Source: Labia minor
Lineage: Eukaryota; Arthropoda; Insecta; Dermaptera; Spongiphoridae
Assembly: GCA_963082975.1 (NCBI GenBank)
Contig: OY720344.1
Location: forward strand, 2,170,001-2,234,000
DNA: 64,000 nucleotides
Direction: 5' to 3'
Shown piece after piece: positions 36,601 through 49,970 of the stretch (the first letter of the stretch is position 1; each line of letters starts with the position of its first letter). The translations under genes were made by a program, and so were the position numbers. A model generated the notes under the pieces. That model saw only the letters and a program-made list of their open reading frames with translations, was not told the DNA's origin and searched no databases.

Positions 36601-39600
36601 AAAAAATAATTATTCATCAGAAATATCAATAATATATTTTTTTAATATTTTTATGATGTAAAATGAACGAATTTATTATTTATTTTTAAAACATTTCATT
36701 TTTTCATTTTCCCGTAAAAATTATGAAAGGTCATCGTAGGATGACCCTAGGTTTTCGGCATAAAAAAATAATTTTTAGTTAGAAATATGAATAATATATT
36801 TTTTTAATATTTTTATGATGTAAAATGAACGAATTTATTATTTATTTTTAAAAATTTCATTTTTTAAATTTCCCGTAAAAATTATGAAAGGTCATCGTAG
36901 GATGACCCTAGGTTTTCAACATAAAAAATTAATTATTCATCAGAAATATCAATAATATATTTTTTTAATATTTTTATGTTGTAAAATGAACGAATTTATT
37001 ATTTATTTTTTAAAATTTCATTTTTTAATTTTACCGTAAAAATTATGAAAGGTCATCGTAGGATGACCCTAGGTTTTCGGCATAAAAAAATAATTATTCA
37101 TCAGAAATATCAATAATATATTTTTTTAATATTTTTATGTTGTAAAATGAACGAATTTATTATTTATTTTTTAAAATTTCATTTTTTAATTTTCCCGTAA
37201 AAATTATGAAAGGTCATCGTAGGATGACCCTAGGTTTTCGGCATAAAAAATAATTTTTAGTAAGAAATATGAATAATATATTTTTTTAATATTTTTATGA
37301 TGTAAAATGAACGAATTTATTATTTATTTTTAAAAATTTCATTTTTTAATTTTCCCGTAAAAATTATGAAAGGTCATCTTAGGATGACCCTAGGTTTTCG
37401 GCATAAAAAAATAATTATTCATCAGAAATATCAATAATATATTTTTTTAATATTTTTATGATGTAAAATGAACGAATTTATTATTTATTTTTTAAAATTT
37501 CATTTTTTAATTTTCCCGTAAAAATTATGAAAGGTCATCGTAGGATGACCATAGGTTTTCGGCATAAAAAATTAATTATTCATCAGAAATATCAATAATA
37601 TATTTTTTTAATATTTTTATGATGTAAAATGAACGAATTTATTATTTATTTTTAAAACATTTCATTTTTTAATTTTCCCGTAAAAATTATGAAAGGTCAT
37701 CTTAGGATGACCCTAGGTTTTCGGCATAAAAAAATAATTATTCATCAGAAATATCAATAATATATTTTTTTAATATTTTTATGATGTAAAATGAACGAAT
37801 TTATTATTTATTTTTTAAAATTTCATTTTTTAATTTTCCCGTAAAAATTATGAAAGGTCATCTTAGGATGACCCTAGGTTTTCGGCATAAAAAAATAATT
37901 ATTCATCAGAAATATCAATAATATATTTTTTTAATATTTTTATGTTGTAAAATGAACGAATTTATTATTTATTTTTTAAAATTTCATTTTTTAATTTTCC
38001 TGTAAAAATTATGAAAGGTCATCGTAGGATGACCCTAGGTTTTCGGCATAAAAAATAATTTTTAGTAAGAAATATGAATAATATATTTTTTTAATATTTT
38101 TATGATGTAAAATGAACGAATTTATTATTTATTTTTAAAAATTTCATTTTTTAATTTTCCCGTAAAAATTATGAAAGGTCATCTTAGGATGACCCTAGGT
38201 TTTCGGCATAAAAAAATAATTATTCATCAGAAATATCAATAATATATTTTTTTAATATTTTTATGATGTAAAATGAACGAATTTATTATTTATTTTTAAA
38301 ACATTTCATTTTTTAATTTTCCCGTAACAATTATGGTAGGTCATCGTAGGATGACCCTAGGTTTTCGGCATAAAAAATAATTTTTAGTAAGAAATATGAA
38401 TAATATATTTTTTTAATATTTTAATGATGTAAAATGAACGAATTTATTATTTATTTTTTAAAATTTCATTTTTTAATTTTCCCGTAAAAATTATGAAAGG
38501 TCATTGTAGGATGACCCTAGGTTTTCGGCATAAAAAATAATTTTTAGTAAGAAATATGAATAATATATTTTTTTAATATTTTTATGATGTAAAATGAACG
38601 AATTTATTATTTATTTTTAAAAATTTCATTTTTTAATTTTCCCGTAAAAATTATGAAAGGTCATCGTAGGATGACCCTAGGTTTTCGGCATAAAAAAATA
38701 ATTATTCATCAGAAATATCAATAATATATTTTTTTAATATTTTTATGATGTAAAATGAACGAATTTATTATTTATTTTTAAAACATTTCATTTTTTAATT
38801 TTCCCGTAACAATTATGGAAGGTCATCGTAGGATGACCCTAGGTTTTCGGCATAAAAAATAATTTTTAGTAAGAAAAATGAATAATATATTTTTTTAATA
38901 TTTTTATGATGTAAAATTAACGAATTATATTATTTATTTTTTAAAATTTCATTTTTTAATTTTCCCGTAAAAATTATGAAAGGTCATCTTAGGATGACCC
39001 TAGGTTTTCGGCATAAAAAATAATTTTTAGTAAGAAAAATGAATAATATATTTTTTTAATATTTTTATGATGTAAAATGAACGAATTTATTATTTATTTT
39101 TTATAATTTCATTTTTTAATTTCCCCGTAAAAATTATGAAAGGTCATCTTAGGATGACCCTAGGTTTTCGGCATAAAAAAATAATTATTCATCAGAAATA
39201 TCAATAATATATTTTTTTAATATTTTTATGATGTAAAATGAACGAATTTATTATTTATTTTTAAAACATTTCATTTTTTAATTTTCCCGTAAAAATTATG
39301 AAAGGTCATCGTAGGATGACCCTAGGTTTTCGGCATAAAAAAATAATTTTTAGTTAGAAATATGAATAATATATTTTTTTAATATTTTTATGATGTAAAA
39401 TGAACGAATTTATTATTTATTTTTAAAAATTTCATTTTTTAATTTTCCCGTAAAAATTATGAAAGGTCATCGTAGGATGACCCTAGGTTTTCAAAATAAA
39501 AAATTAATTATTCATCAGAAATATCAATAATATATTTTTTTAATATGTTTATGTTGTAAAATGAACGAATTTATTATTTATTTTTTAAAATTTCATTTTT

Positions 39601-39870
39601 TAATTTTCCCTTAAGAATTATGAAAGGTCATCTTAGGATGACCCTAGGTTTTCGGCATAAAAAAATAATTTTTAGTAAGAAATATGAATAATATATTTTT
39701 TTAATATTTTTATGATGTAAAATGAACGAATTTATTATTTATTTTTAAAACATTTAATTTTTTAATTTTCCCGTAAAAATTATGAAAGGTCATCGTAGGA
39801 TGACCCTAGGTTTTCGGCATAAAAAATTAATTATTCATCAGAAATATCAATAATATATTTTTTTAATATT
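31180..39870 (+). repeat. ~8.7-kb segmental duplication, copy 1 (offset 17,396 bp)
   Basis: Diagnostic variants along the block all recur 17,396 bp downstream: CTACG 31591/48987, TTTTACCG 32361/49757, GTAACAATTATGGT 32846/50242 and 38324/55720, TTCAAAAT 34496/51892 and 39490/56886, TTAGTTATT 35388/52784, TTCAACAT 36915/54311, CCTGTAAAA 38001/55397. The last is seen only in these two places. No length difference accumulates across 8.7 kb, so the copies are very similar. Homology starts near 31.2 kb and ends at about 39.87 kb. Confidence 0.88.
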
Positions 39871-40049
39871 TTTATGATGTAAAATGAACGAATTTATTAT
39901 TTATTTTTAAAAATTTCATTTTTTAAATTTCCCGTAAAAATTATGAAAGGTCATCGTAGGATGACCCTAGGTTTTCAACATAAAAAATTAATTATTCATC
40001 AGAAATATCAATAATATATTTTTTTAATATTTTTATGATGTAAAATGAA

Positions 40050-43000
40050 CGAATTTATTATTTATTTTTAAAACATTTCATTTTTTCATTTTCCCGTAAA
40101 AATTATGAAAGGTCATCGTAGGATGACCGTAGGTTTTCGGCATAAAAAAATAATTTTTAGTAAGAAATATGAATAATATATTTTTTTAATATTTTTATGA
40201 TGTAAAATGAACGAATTTATTATTTATTTTTAAAAATTTCATTTTTTAATTTTCCCGTAAAAATTATGAAAGGTCATCTTAGGATGACCCTAGGTTTTCG
40301 GCATAAAAAAATAATTTTTAGTAAGAAATATGAATAATATATTTTTTTAATATTTTTATGATGTAAAATGAACGAATTTATTAGTTATTTTTAAAAATTT
40401 CATTTTTAATTTTCCCGTAAAAATTATGAAAGGTCATCGTAAGATGACCCTAGGTTTTCGGCATAAAAAATTACTTATTCATCAGAAATATCAATAATAT
40501 ATTTTTTTAATATTTTTATGATGTAAAATGAACGAATTTATTATTTATTTTTAAAACATTTCATTTTTTCATTTTCCCGTAAAAATTATGAAAGGTCATC
40601 TTAGGATGACCCTAGGTTTTCGGCATAAAAAAATAATTATTCATCAGAAATATCAATAATATATTTTTTTAATATTTTTATGATGTAAAATGAACGATTT
40701 TATTATTTATTTTTAAAACATTTCATTTTTTAATTTTCCCGTAAAAATTATGAAAGGTCATCTTAGGATGAGCCTAGGTTTTCGGCATAAAAAAATAATT
40801 ATTCATCAGAAATATCAATAATATATTTTTTTAATATTTTTATGATGTAAAATGAACGAATTTATTATTTATTTTTAAAAATTTCATTTTTTAATTTTCC
40901 CGTAAAAATTATGAAAGGTCATCTTAGGATGACCCTAGGTTTTCGGCATAAAAAAATAATTATTCATCAGAAATATCAATAATATATTTTTTTAATATTT
41001 TTATGATGTAAAATGAACGAATTTATTATTTATTTTTAAAACATTTCATTTTTTAATTTTCCCGTAACAATTATGGAAGGTCATCGTAGGATGACCCTAG
41101 GTTTTCGGCATAAAAAATAATTTTTAGTAAGAAAAATGAATAATATATTTTTTTAATATTTTTATGATGTAAAATGAACGAATTTATTATTTATTTTTTA
41201 TAATTTCATTTTTTAATTTTCCCGTAAAAATTATGAAAGGTCATCTTAGGATGACCCTAGGTTTTCGGCATAAAAAAATAATTATTCATCAGAAATATGA
41301 ATAATATATTTTTTTAATATTTTTATGATGTAAAATGAACGAATTTATTATTTATTTTTAAAACATTTAATTTTTTAATTTTCCCGTAAAAATTATGAAA
41401 GGTCATCGTAGGATGACCCTAGGTTTTCGGCATAAAAAATTAATTATTCATCAGAAATATCAATAATATATTTTTTTAATATTTTTATGATGTAAAATGA
41501 ACGAATTTATTATTTATTTTTAAAAATTTCATTTTTAATTTTCCCGTAAAAATTATGAAAGGTCATATTAGGATGACCCTAGGTTTTCGGCATAAAAAAA
41601 TAATTATTCATCAGAAATATCAATAATATATTTTTTTAATATTTTTATGATGTAAAATGAACGAATTTATTATTTATTTTTAAAACATTTCATTTTTTAA
41701 TTTTCCCGTAAAAATTATGAAAGGTCATCGTAGGATGACCCTAGGTTTTCGGCATAAAAAAATAATTTTTAGTTAGAAATATGAATAATATATTTTTTTA
41801 ATATTTTTATGATGTAAAATGAACGAATTTATTATTTATTTTTAAAAATTTCATTTTTTAATTTTCCCGTAAAAATTATGAAAGGTCATCGTAGGATGAC
41901 CCTAGGTTTTCAAAATAAAAAATTAATTATTCATCAGAAATATCAATAATATATTTTTTTAATATGTTTATGTTGTAAAATGAACGAATTTATTATTTAT
42001 TTTTTAAAATTTCATTTTTTAATTTTCCCTTAAGAATTATGAAAGGTCATCTTAGGATGACCCTAGGTTTTCGGCATAAAAAAATAATTTTTAGTAAGAA
42101 ATATGAATAATATATTTTTTTAATATTTTTATGATGTAAAATGAACGAATTTATTATTTATTTATAAAAATTTCATTTTTTAATTTTCCCGTAACAATTA
42201 TGGAAGGTCATCGTAGGATGACCCTAGGTTTTCGGCATAAAAAATAATTTTTAGTAAGAAAAATGAATAATATATTTTTTTAATATTTTTATGATGTAAA
42301 ATGAACGAATTTATTATTTATTTTTTATAATTTCATTTTTTAATTTTCCCGTAAAAATTATGAAAGGTCATCTTAGGATGACCCTAGGTTTTCGGCATAA
42401 AAAAATAATTATTCATCAGAAATATGAATAATATATTTTTTTAATATTTTTATGATGTAAAATGAACGAATTTATTATTTATTTTTAAAACATTTAATTT
42501 TTTAATTTTCCCGTAAAAATTATGAAAGGTCATCGTAGGATGACCCTAGGTTTTCGGCATAAAAAATTAATTATTCATCAGAAATATCAATAATATATTT
42601 TTTTAATATTTTTATGATGTAAAATGAACGAATTTATTATTTATTTTAAAAAATTTCATTTTTAATTTTCCCGTAAAAATTATGAAAGGTCATATTAGGA
42701 TGACCCTAGGTTTTCGGCATAAAAAAATAATTATTCATCAGAAATATCAATAATATATTTTTTTAATATTTTTATGATGTAAAATGAACGAATTTATTAT
42801 TTATTTTTAAAACATTTCATTTTTTCATTTTCCCGTAAAAATTATGAAAGGTCATCGTAGGATGACCCTAGGTTTTCGGCATAAAAAAATAATTTTTAGT
42901 TAGAAATATGAATAATATATTTTTTTAATATTTTTATGATGTAAAATGAACGAATTTATTATTTATTTTTAAAAATTTCATTTTTTAAATTTCCCGTAAA

Positions 43001-44820
43001 AATTATGAAAGGTCATCGTAGGATGACCCTAGGTTTTCAACATAAAAAATTAATTATTCATCAGAAATATCAATAATATATTTTTTTAATATTTTTATGT
43101 TGTAAAATGAACGAATTTATTATTTATTTTTTAAAATTTCATTTTTTAATTTTACCGTAAAAATTATGAAAGGTCATCGTAGGATGACCCTAGGTTTTCG
43201 GCATAAAAAAATAATTATTCATCAGAAATATCAATAATATATTTTTTTAATATTTTTATGTTGTAAAATGAACGAATTTATTATTTATTTTTTAAAATTT
43301 CATTTTTTAATTTTCCCGTAAAAATTATGAAAGGTCATCGTAGGATGACCCTAGGTTTTCGGCATAAAAAATAATTTTTAGTAAGAAATATGAATAATAT
43401 ATTTTTTTAATATTTTTATGATGTAAAATGAACGAATTTATTATTTATTTTTAAAAATTTCATTTTTTAATTTTCCCGTAAAAATTATGAAAGGTCATCT
43501 TAGGATGACCCTAGGTTTTCGGCATAAAAAAATAATTATTCATCAGAAATATCAATAATATATTTTTTTAATATTTTTATGATGTAAAATGAACGAATTT
43601 ATTATTTATTTTTAAAACATTTCATTTTTTAATTTTCCCGTAACAATTATGGAAGGTCATCGTAGGATGACCCTAGGTTTTCGGCATAAAAAATTATTTT
43701 TAGTAAGAAAAATGAATAATATATTTTTTTAATATTTTTATGATGTAAAATGAACGAATTTATTATTTATTTTTTAAAATTTCATTTTTTAATTTTCCCG
43801 TAAAAATTATGAAAGGTCATCTTAGGATGACCCTACGTTTTCGGCATAAAAAAATAATTATTCATCAGAAATATCAATAATATATTTTTTTAATATTTTT
43901 ATGATGTAAAATGAACGAATTTATTATTTATTTTTTAAAATTTCATTTTTTAATTTTCCCGTAAAAATTATGAAAGGTCATCGTAGGATGACCATAGGTT
44001 TTCGGCATAAAAAATTAATTATTCATCAGAAATATCAATAATATATTTTTTTAATATTTTTATGATGTAAAATGAACGAATTTATTATTTATTTTTAAAA
44101 CATTTCATTTTTTAATTTTCCCGTAACAATTATGGAAGGTCATCGTAGGATGACCCTAGGTTTTCGGCATAAAAAATTATTTTTAGTAAGAAAAATGAAT
44201 AATATATTTTTTTAATATTTTTATGATGTAAAATGAACGAATTTATTATTTATTTTTTAAAATTTCATTTTTTAATTTTCCCGTAAAAATTATGAAAGGT
44301 CATCTTAGGATGACCCTAGGTTTTCGGCATAAAAAAATAATTATTCATCAGAAATATCAATAATATATTTTTTTAATATTTTTATGATGTAAAATGAACG
44401 AATTTATTATTTATTTTTTAAAATTTCATTTTTTAATTTTCCCGTAAAAATTATGAAAGGTCATCTTAGGATGACCCTAGGTTTTCGGCATAAAAAAATA
44501 ATTATTCATCAGAAATATCAATAATATATTTTTTTAATATTTTTATGATGTAAAATGAACGAATTTATTATTTATTTTTAAAAATTTCATTTTTTAATTT
44601 TACCGTAAAAATTATGAAAGGTCATCTTAGGATGACCCTAGGTTTTCGGCATAAAAAAATAATTATTCATCAGAAATATCAATAATATATTTTTTTAATA
44701 TTTTTATGTTGTAAAATGAACGAATTTATTATTTATTTTTTAAAATTTCATTTTTTAATTTTCCCGTAAAAATTATGAAAGGTCATCGTAGGATGACCCT
44801 AGGTTTTCGGCATAAAAAAT
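40050..44820 (+). repeat. 32-monomer higher-order repeat, copy 1 (period 5154 bp)
   Basis: TTAGTTATT 40382, TGAACGATTTT 40691, TTCAAAAT 41909, TTCAACAT 43036, GTAACAATT 43640, CTACG 43833 and TTTTACCG 44603 recur at +5154 (45536, 45845, 47063, 48190, 48794, 48987, 49757). TGAACGATTTT is seen only in these two copies. To the left, similarity continues from about 39.5 kb at offset 5316, so the second copy has lost about one monomer there. Confidence 0.86.
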
Positions 44821-45309
44821 TAATTATTCATCAGAAATATCAATAATATATTTTTTTAATATGTTTATGTTGTAAAATGAACGAATTTATTATTTATTTT
44901 TTAAAATTTCATTTTTTAATTTTCCCTTAAGAATTATGAAAGGTCATCTTAGGATGACCCTAGGTTTTCGGCATAAAAAAATAATTTTTAGTAAGAAATA
45001 TGAATAATATATTTTTTTAATATTTTTATGATGTAAAATGAACGAATTTATTATTTATTTTTAAAACATTTAATTTTTTAATTTTCCCGTAAAAATTATG
45101 AAAGGTCATATTAGGATGACCCTAGGTTTTCGGCATAAAAAAATAATTATTCATCAGAAATATCAATAATATATTTTTTTAATATTTTTATGATGTAAAA
45201 TGAACGAATTTATTATTTATTTTTAAAAATTTCATTTTTTAAATTTCCCGTAAAAATTATGAAAGGTCATCGTAGGATGACCCTAGGTTTTCAACATAAA
45301 AAATTAATT

Positions 45310-48300
45310 ATTCATCAGAAATATCAATAATATATTTTTTTAATATTTTTATGATGTAAAATGAACGAATTTATTATTTATTTTTAAAAATTTCATTTTT
45401 TAATTTTCCCGTAAAAATTATGAAAGGTCATCTTAGGATGACCCTAGGTTTTCGGCATAAAAAAATAATTTTTAGTAAGAAATATGAATAATATATTTTT
45501 TTAATATTTTTATGATGTAAAATGAACGAATTTATTAGTTATTTTTAAAAATTTCATTTTTAATTTTCCCGTAAAAATTATGAAAGGTCATCGTAAGATG
45601 ACCCTAGGTTTTCGGCATAAAAAATTACTTATTCATCAGAAATATCAATAATATATTTTTTTAATATTTTTATGATGTAAAATGAACGAATTTATTATTT
45701 ATTTTTAAAACATTTCATTTTTTCATTTTCCCGTAAAAATTATGAAAGGTCATCTTAGGATGACCCTAGGTTTTCGGCATAAAAAAATAATTATTCATCA
45801 GAAATATCAATAATATATTTTTTTAATATTTTTATGATGTAAAATGAACGATTTTATTATTTATTTTTAAAACATTTCATTTTTTAATTTTCCCGTAAAA
45901 ATTATGAAAGGTCATCTTAGGATGAGCCTAGGTTTTCGGCATAAAAAAATAATTATTCATCAGAAATATCAATAATATATTTTTTTAATATTTTTATGAT
46001 GTAAAATGAACGAATTTATTATTTATTTTTAAAAATTTCATTTTTTAATTTTCCCGTAAAAATTATGAAAGGTCATCTTAGGATGACCCTAGGTTTTCGG
46101 CATAAAAAAATAATTATTCATCAGAAATATCAATAATATATTTTTTTAATATTTTTATGATGTAAAATGAACGAATTTATTATTTATTTTTAAAACATTT
46201 CATTTTTTAATTTTCCCGTAACAATTATGGAAGGTCATCGTAGGATGACCCTAGGTTTTCGGCATAAAAAATAATTTTTAGTAAGAAAAATGAATAATAT
46301 ATTTTTTTAATATTTTTATGATGTAAAATGAACGAATTTATTATTTATTTTTTATAATTTCATTTTTTAATTTTCCCGTAAAAATTATGAAAGGTCATCT
46401 TAGGATGACCCTAGGTTTTCGGCATAAAAAAATAATTATTCATCAGAAATATGAATAATATATTTTTTTAATATTTTTATGATGTAAAATGAACGAATTT
46501 ATTATTTATTTTTAAAACATTTAATTTTTTAATTTTCCCGTAAAAATTATGAAAGGTCATCGTAGGATGACCCTAGGTTTTCGGCATAAAAAATTAATTA
46601 TTCATCAGAAATATCAATAATATATTTTTTTAATATTTTTATGATGTAAAATGAACGAATTTATTATTTATTTTTAAAAATTTCATTTTTAATTTTCCCG
46701 TAAAAATTATGAAAGGTCATATTAGGATGACCCTAGGTTTTCGGCATAAAAAAATAATTATTCATCAGAAATATCAATAATATATTTTTTTAATATTTTT
46801 ATGATGTAAAATGAACGAATTTATTATTTATTTTTAAAACATTTCATTTTTTAATTTTCCCGTAAAAATTATGAAAGGTCATCGTAGGATGACCCTAGGT
46901 TTTCGGCATAAAAAAATAATTTTTAGTTAGAAATATGAATAATATATTTTTTTAATATTTTTATGATGTAAAATGAACGAATTTATTATTTATTTTTAAA
47001 AATTTCATTTTTTAATTTTCCCGTAAAAATTATGAAAGGTCATCGTAGGATGACCCTAGGTTTTCAAAATAAAAAATTAATTATTCATCAGAAATATCAA
47101 TAATATATTTTTTTAATATGTTTATGTTGTAAAATGAACGAATTTATTATTTATTTTTTAAAATTTCATTTTTTAATTTTCCCTTAAGAATTATGAAAGG
47201 TCATCTTAGGATGACCCTAGGTTTTCGGCATAAAAAAATAATTTTTAGTAAGAAATATGAATAATATATTTTTTTAATATTTTTATGATGTAAAATGAAC
47301 GAATTTATTATTTATTTATAAAAATTTCATTTTTTAATTTTCCCGTAACAATTATGGAAGGTCATCGTAGGATGACCCTAGGTTTTCGGCATAAAAAATA
47401 ATTTTTAGTAAGAAAAATGAATAATATATTTTTTTAATATTTTTATGATGTAAAATGAACGAATTTATTATTTATTTTTTATAATTTCATTTTTTAATTT
47501 TCCCGTAAAAATTATGAAAGGTCATCTTAGGATGACCCTAGGTTTTCGGCATAAAAAAATAATTATTCATCAGAAATATGAATAATATATTTTTTTAATA
47601 TTTTTATGATGTAAAATGAACGAATTTATTATTTATTTTTAAAACATTTAATTTTTTAATTTTCCCGTAAAAATTATGAAAGGTCATCGTAGGATGACCC
47701 TAGGTTTTCGGCATAAAAAATTAATTATTCATCAGAAATATCAATAATATATTTTTTTAATATTTTTATGATGTAAAATGAACGAATTTATTATTTATTT
47801 TAAAAAATTTCATTTTTAATTTTCCCGTAAAAATTATGAAAGGTCATATTAGGATGACCCTAGGTTTTCGGCATAAAAAAATAATTATTCATCAGAAATA
47901 TCAATAATATATTTTTTTAATATTTTTATGATGTAAAATGAACGAATTTATTATTTATTTTTAAAACATTTCATTTTTTCATTTTCCCGTAAAAATTATG
48001 AAAGGTCATCGTAGGATGACCCTAGGTTTTCGGCATAAAAAAATAATTTTTAGTTAGAAATATGAATAATATATTTTTTTAATATTTTTATGATGTAAAA
48101 TGAACGAATTTATTATTTATTTTTAAAAATTTCATTTTTTAAATTTCCCGTAAAAATTATGAAAGGTCATCGTAGGATGACCCTAGGTTTTCAACATAAA
48201 AAATTAATTATTCATCAGAAATATCAATAATATATTTTTTTAATATTTTTATGTTGTAAAATGAACGAATTTATTATTTATTTTTTAAAATTTCATTTTT

Positions 48301-49970
48301 TAATTTTACCGTAAAAATTATGAAAGGTCATCGTAGGATGACCCTAGGTTTTCGGCATAAAAAAATAATTATTCATCAGAAATATCAATAATATATTTTT
48401 TTAATATTTTTATGTTGTAAAATGAACGAATTTATTATTTATTTTTTAAAATTTCATTTTTTAATTTTCCCGTAAAAATTATGAAAGGTCATCGTAGGAT
48501 GACCCTAGGTTTTCGGCATAAAAAATAATTTTTAGTAAGAAATATGAATAATATATTTTTTTAATATTTTTATGATGTAAAATGAACGAATTTATTATTT
48601 ATTTTTAAAAATTTCATTTTTTAATTTTCCCGTAAAAATTATGAAAGGTCATCTTAGGATGACCCTAGGTTTTCGGCATAAAAAAATAATTATTCATCAG
48701 AAATATCAATAATATATTTTTTTAATATTTTTATGATGTAAAATGAACGAATTTATTATTTATTTTTAAAACATTTCATTTTTTAATTTTCCCGTAACAA
48801 TTATGGAAGGTCATCGTAGGATGACCCTAGGTTTTCGGCATAAAAAATTATTTTTAGTAAGAAAAATGAATAATATATTTTTTTAATATTTTTATGATGT
48901 AAAATGAACGAATTTATTATTTATTTTTTAAAATTTCATTTTTTAATTTTCCCGTAAAAATTATGAAAGGTCATCTTAGGATGACCCTACGTTTTCGGCA
49001 TAAAAAAATAATTATTCATCAGAAATATCAATAATATATTTTTTTAATATTTTTATGATGTAAAATGAACGAATTTATTATTTATTTTTTAAAATTTCAT
49101 TTTTTAATTTTCCCGTAAAAATTATGAAAGGTCATCGTAGGATGACCATAGGTTTTCGGCATAAAAAATTAATTATTCATCAGAAATATCAATAATATAT
49201 TTTTTTAATATTTTTATGATGTAAAATGAACGAATTTATTATTTATTTTTAAAACATTTCATTTTTTAATTTTCCCGTAACAATTATGGAAGGTCATCGT
49301 AGGATGACCCTAGGTTTTCGGCATAAAAAATTATTTTTAGTAAGAAAAATGAATAATATATTTTTTTAATATTTTTATGATGTAAAATGAACGAATTTAT
49401 TATTTATTTTTTAAAATTTCATTTTTTAATTTTCCCGTAAAAATTATGAAAGGTCATCTTAGGATGACCCTAGGTTTTCGGCATAAAAAAATAATTATTC
49501 ATCAGAAATATCAATAATATATTTTTTTAATATTTTTATGATGTAAAATGAACGAATTTATTATTTATTTTTTAAAATTTCATTTTTTAATTTTCCCGTA
49601 AAAATTATGAAAGGTCATCTTAGGATGACCCTAGGTTTTCGGCATAAAAAAATAATTATTCATCAGAAATATCAATAATATATTTTTTTAATATTTTTAT
49701 GATGTAAAATGAACGAATTTATTATTTATTTTTAAAAATTTCATTTTTTAATTTTACCGTAAAAATTATGAAAGGTCATCTTAGGATGACCCTAGGTTTT
49801 CGGCATAAAAAAATAATTATTCATCAGAAATATCAATAATATATTTTTTTAATATTTTTATGTTGTAAAATGAACGAATTTATTATTTATTTTTTAAAAT
49901 TTCATTTTTTAATTTTCCCGTAAAAATTATGAAAGGTCATCGTAGGATGACCCTAGGTTTTCGGCATAAA
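45310..49970 (+). repeat. 32-monomer higher-order repeat, copy 2
   Basis: Tandem partner of the block starting near 40.05 kb. From about 48.6 kb onward this copy also matches 31.2 kb onward (offset 17,396), so the two repeat systems overlap at 48.6-49.97 kb. Confidence 0.85.
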
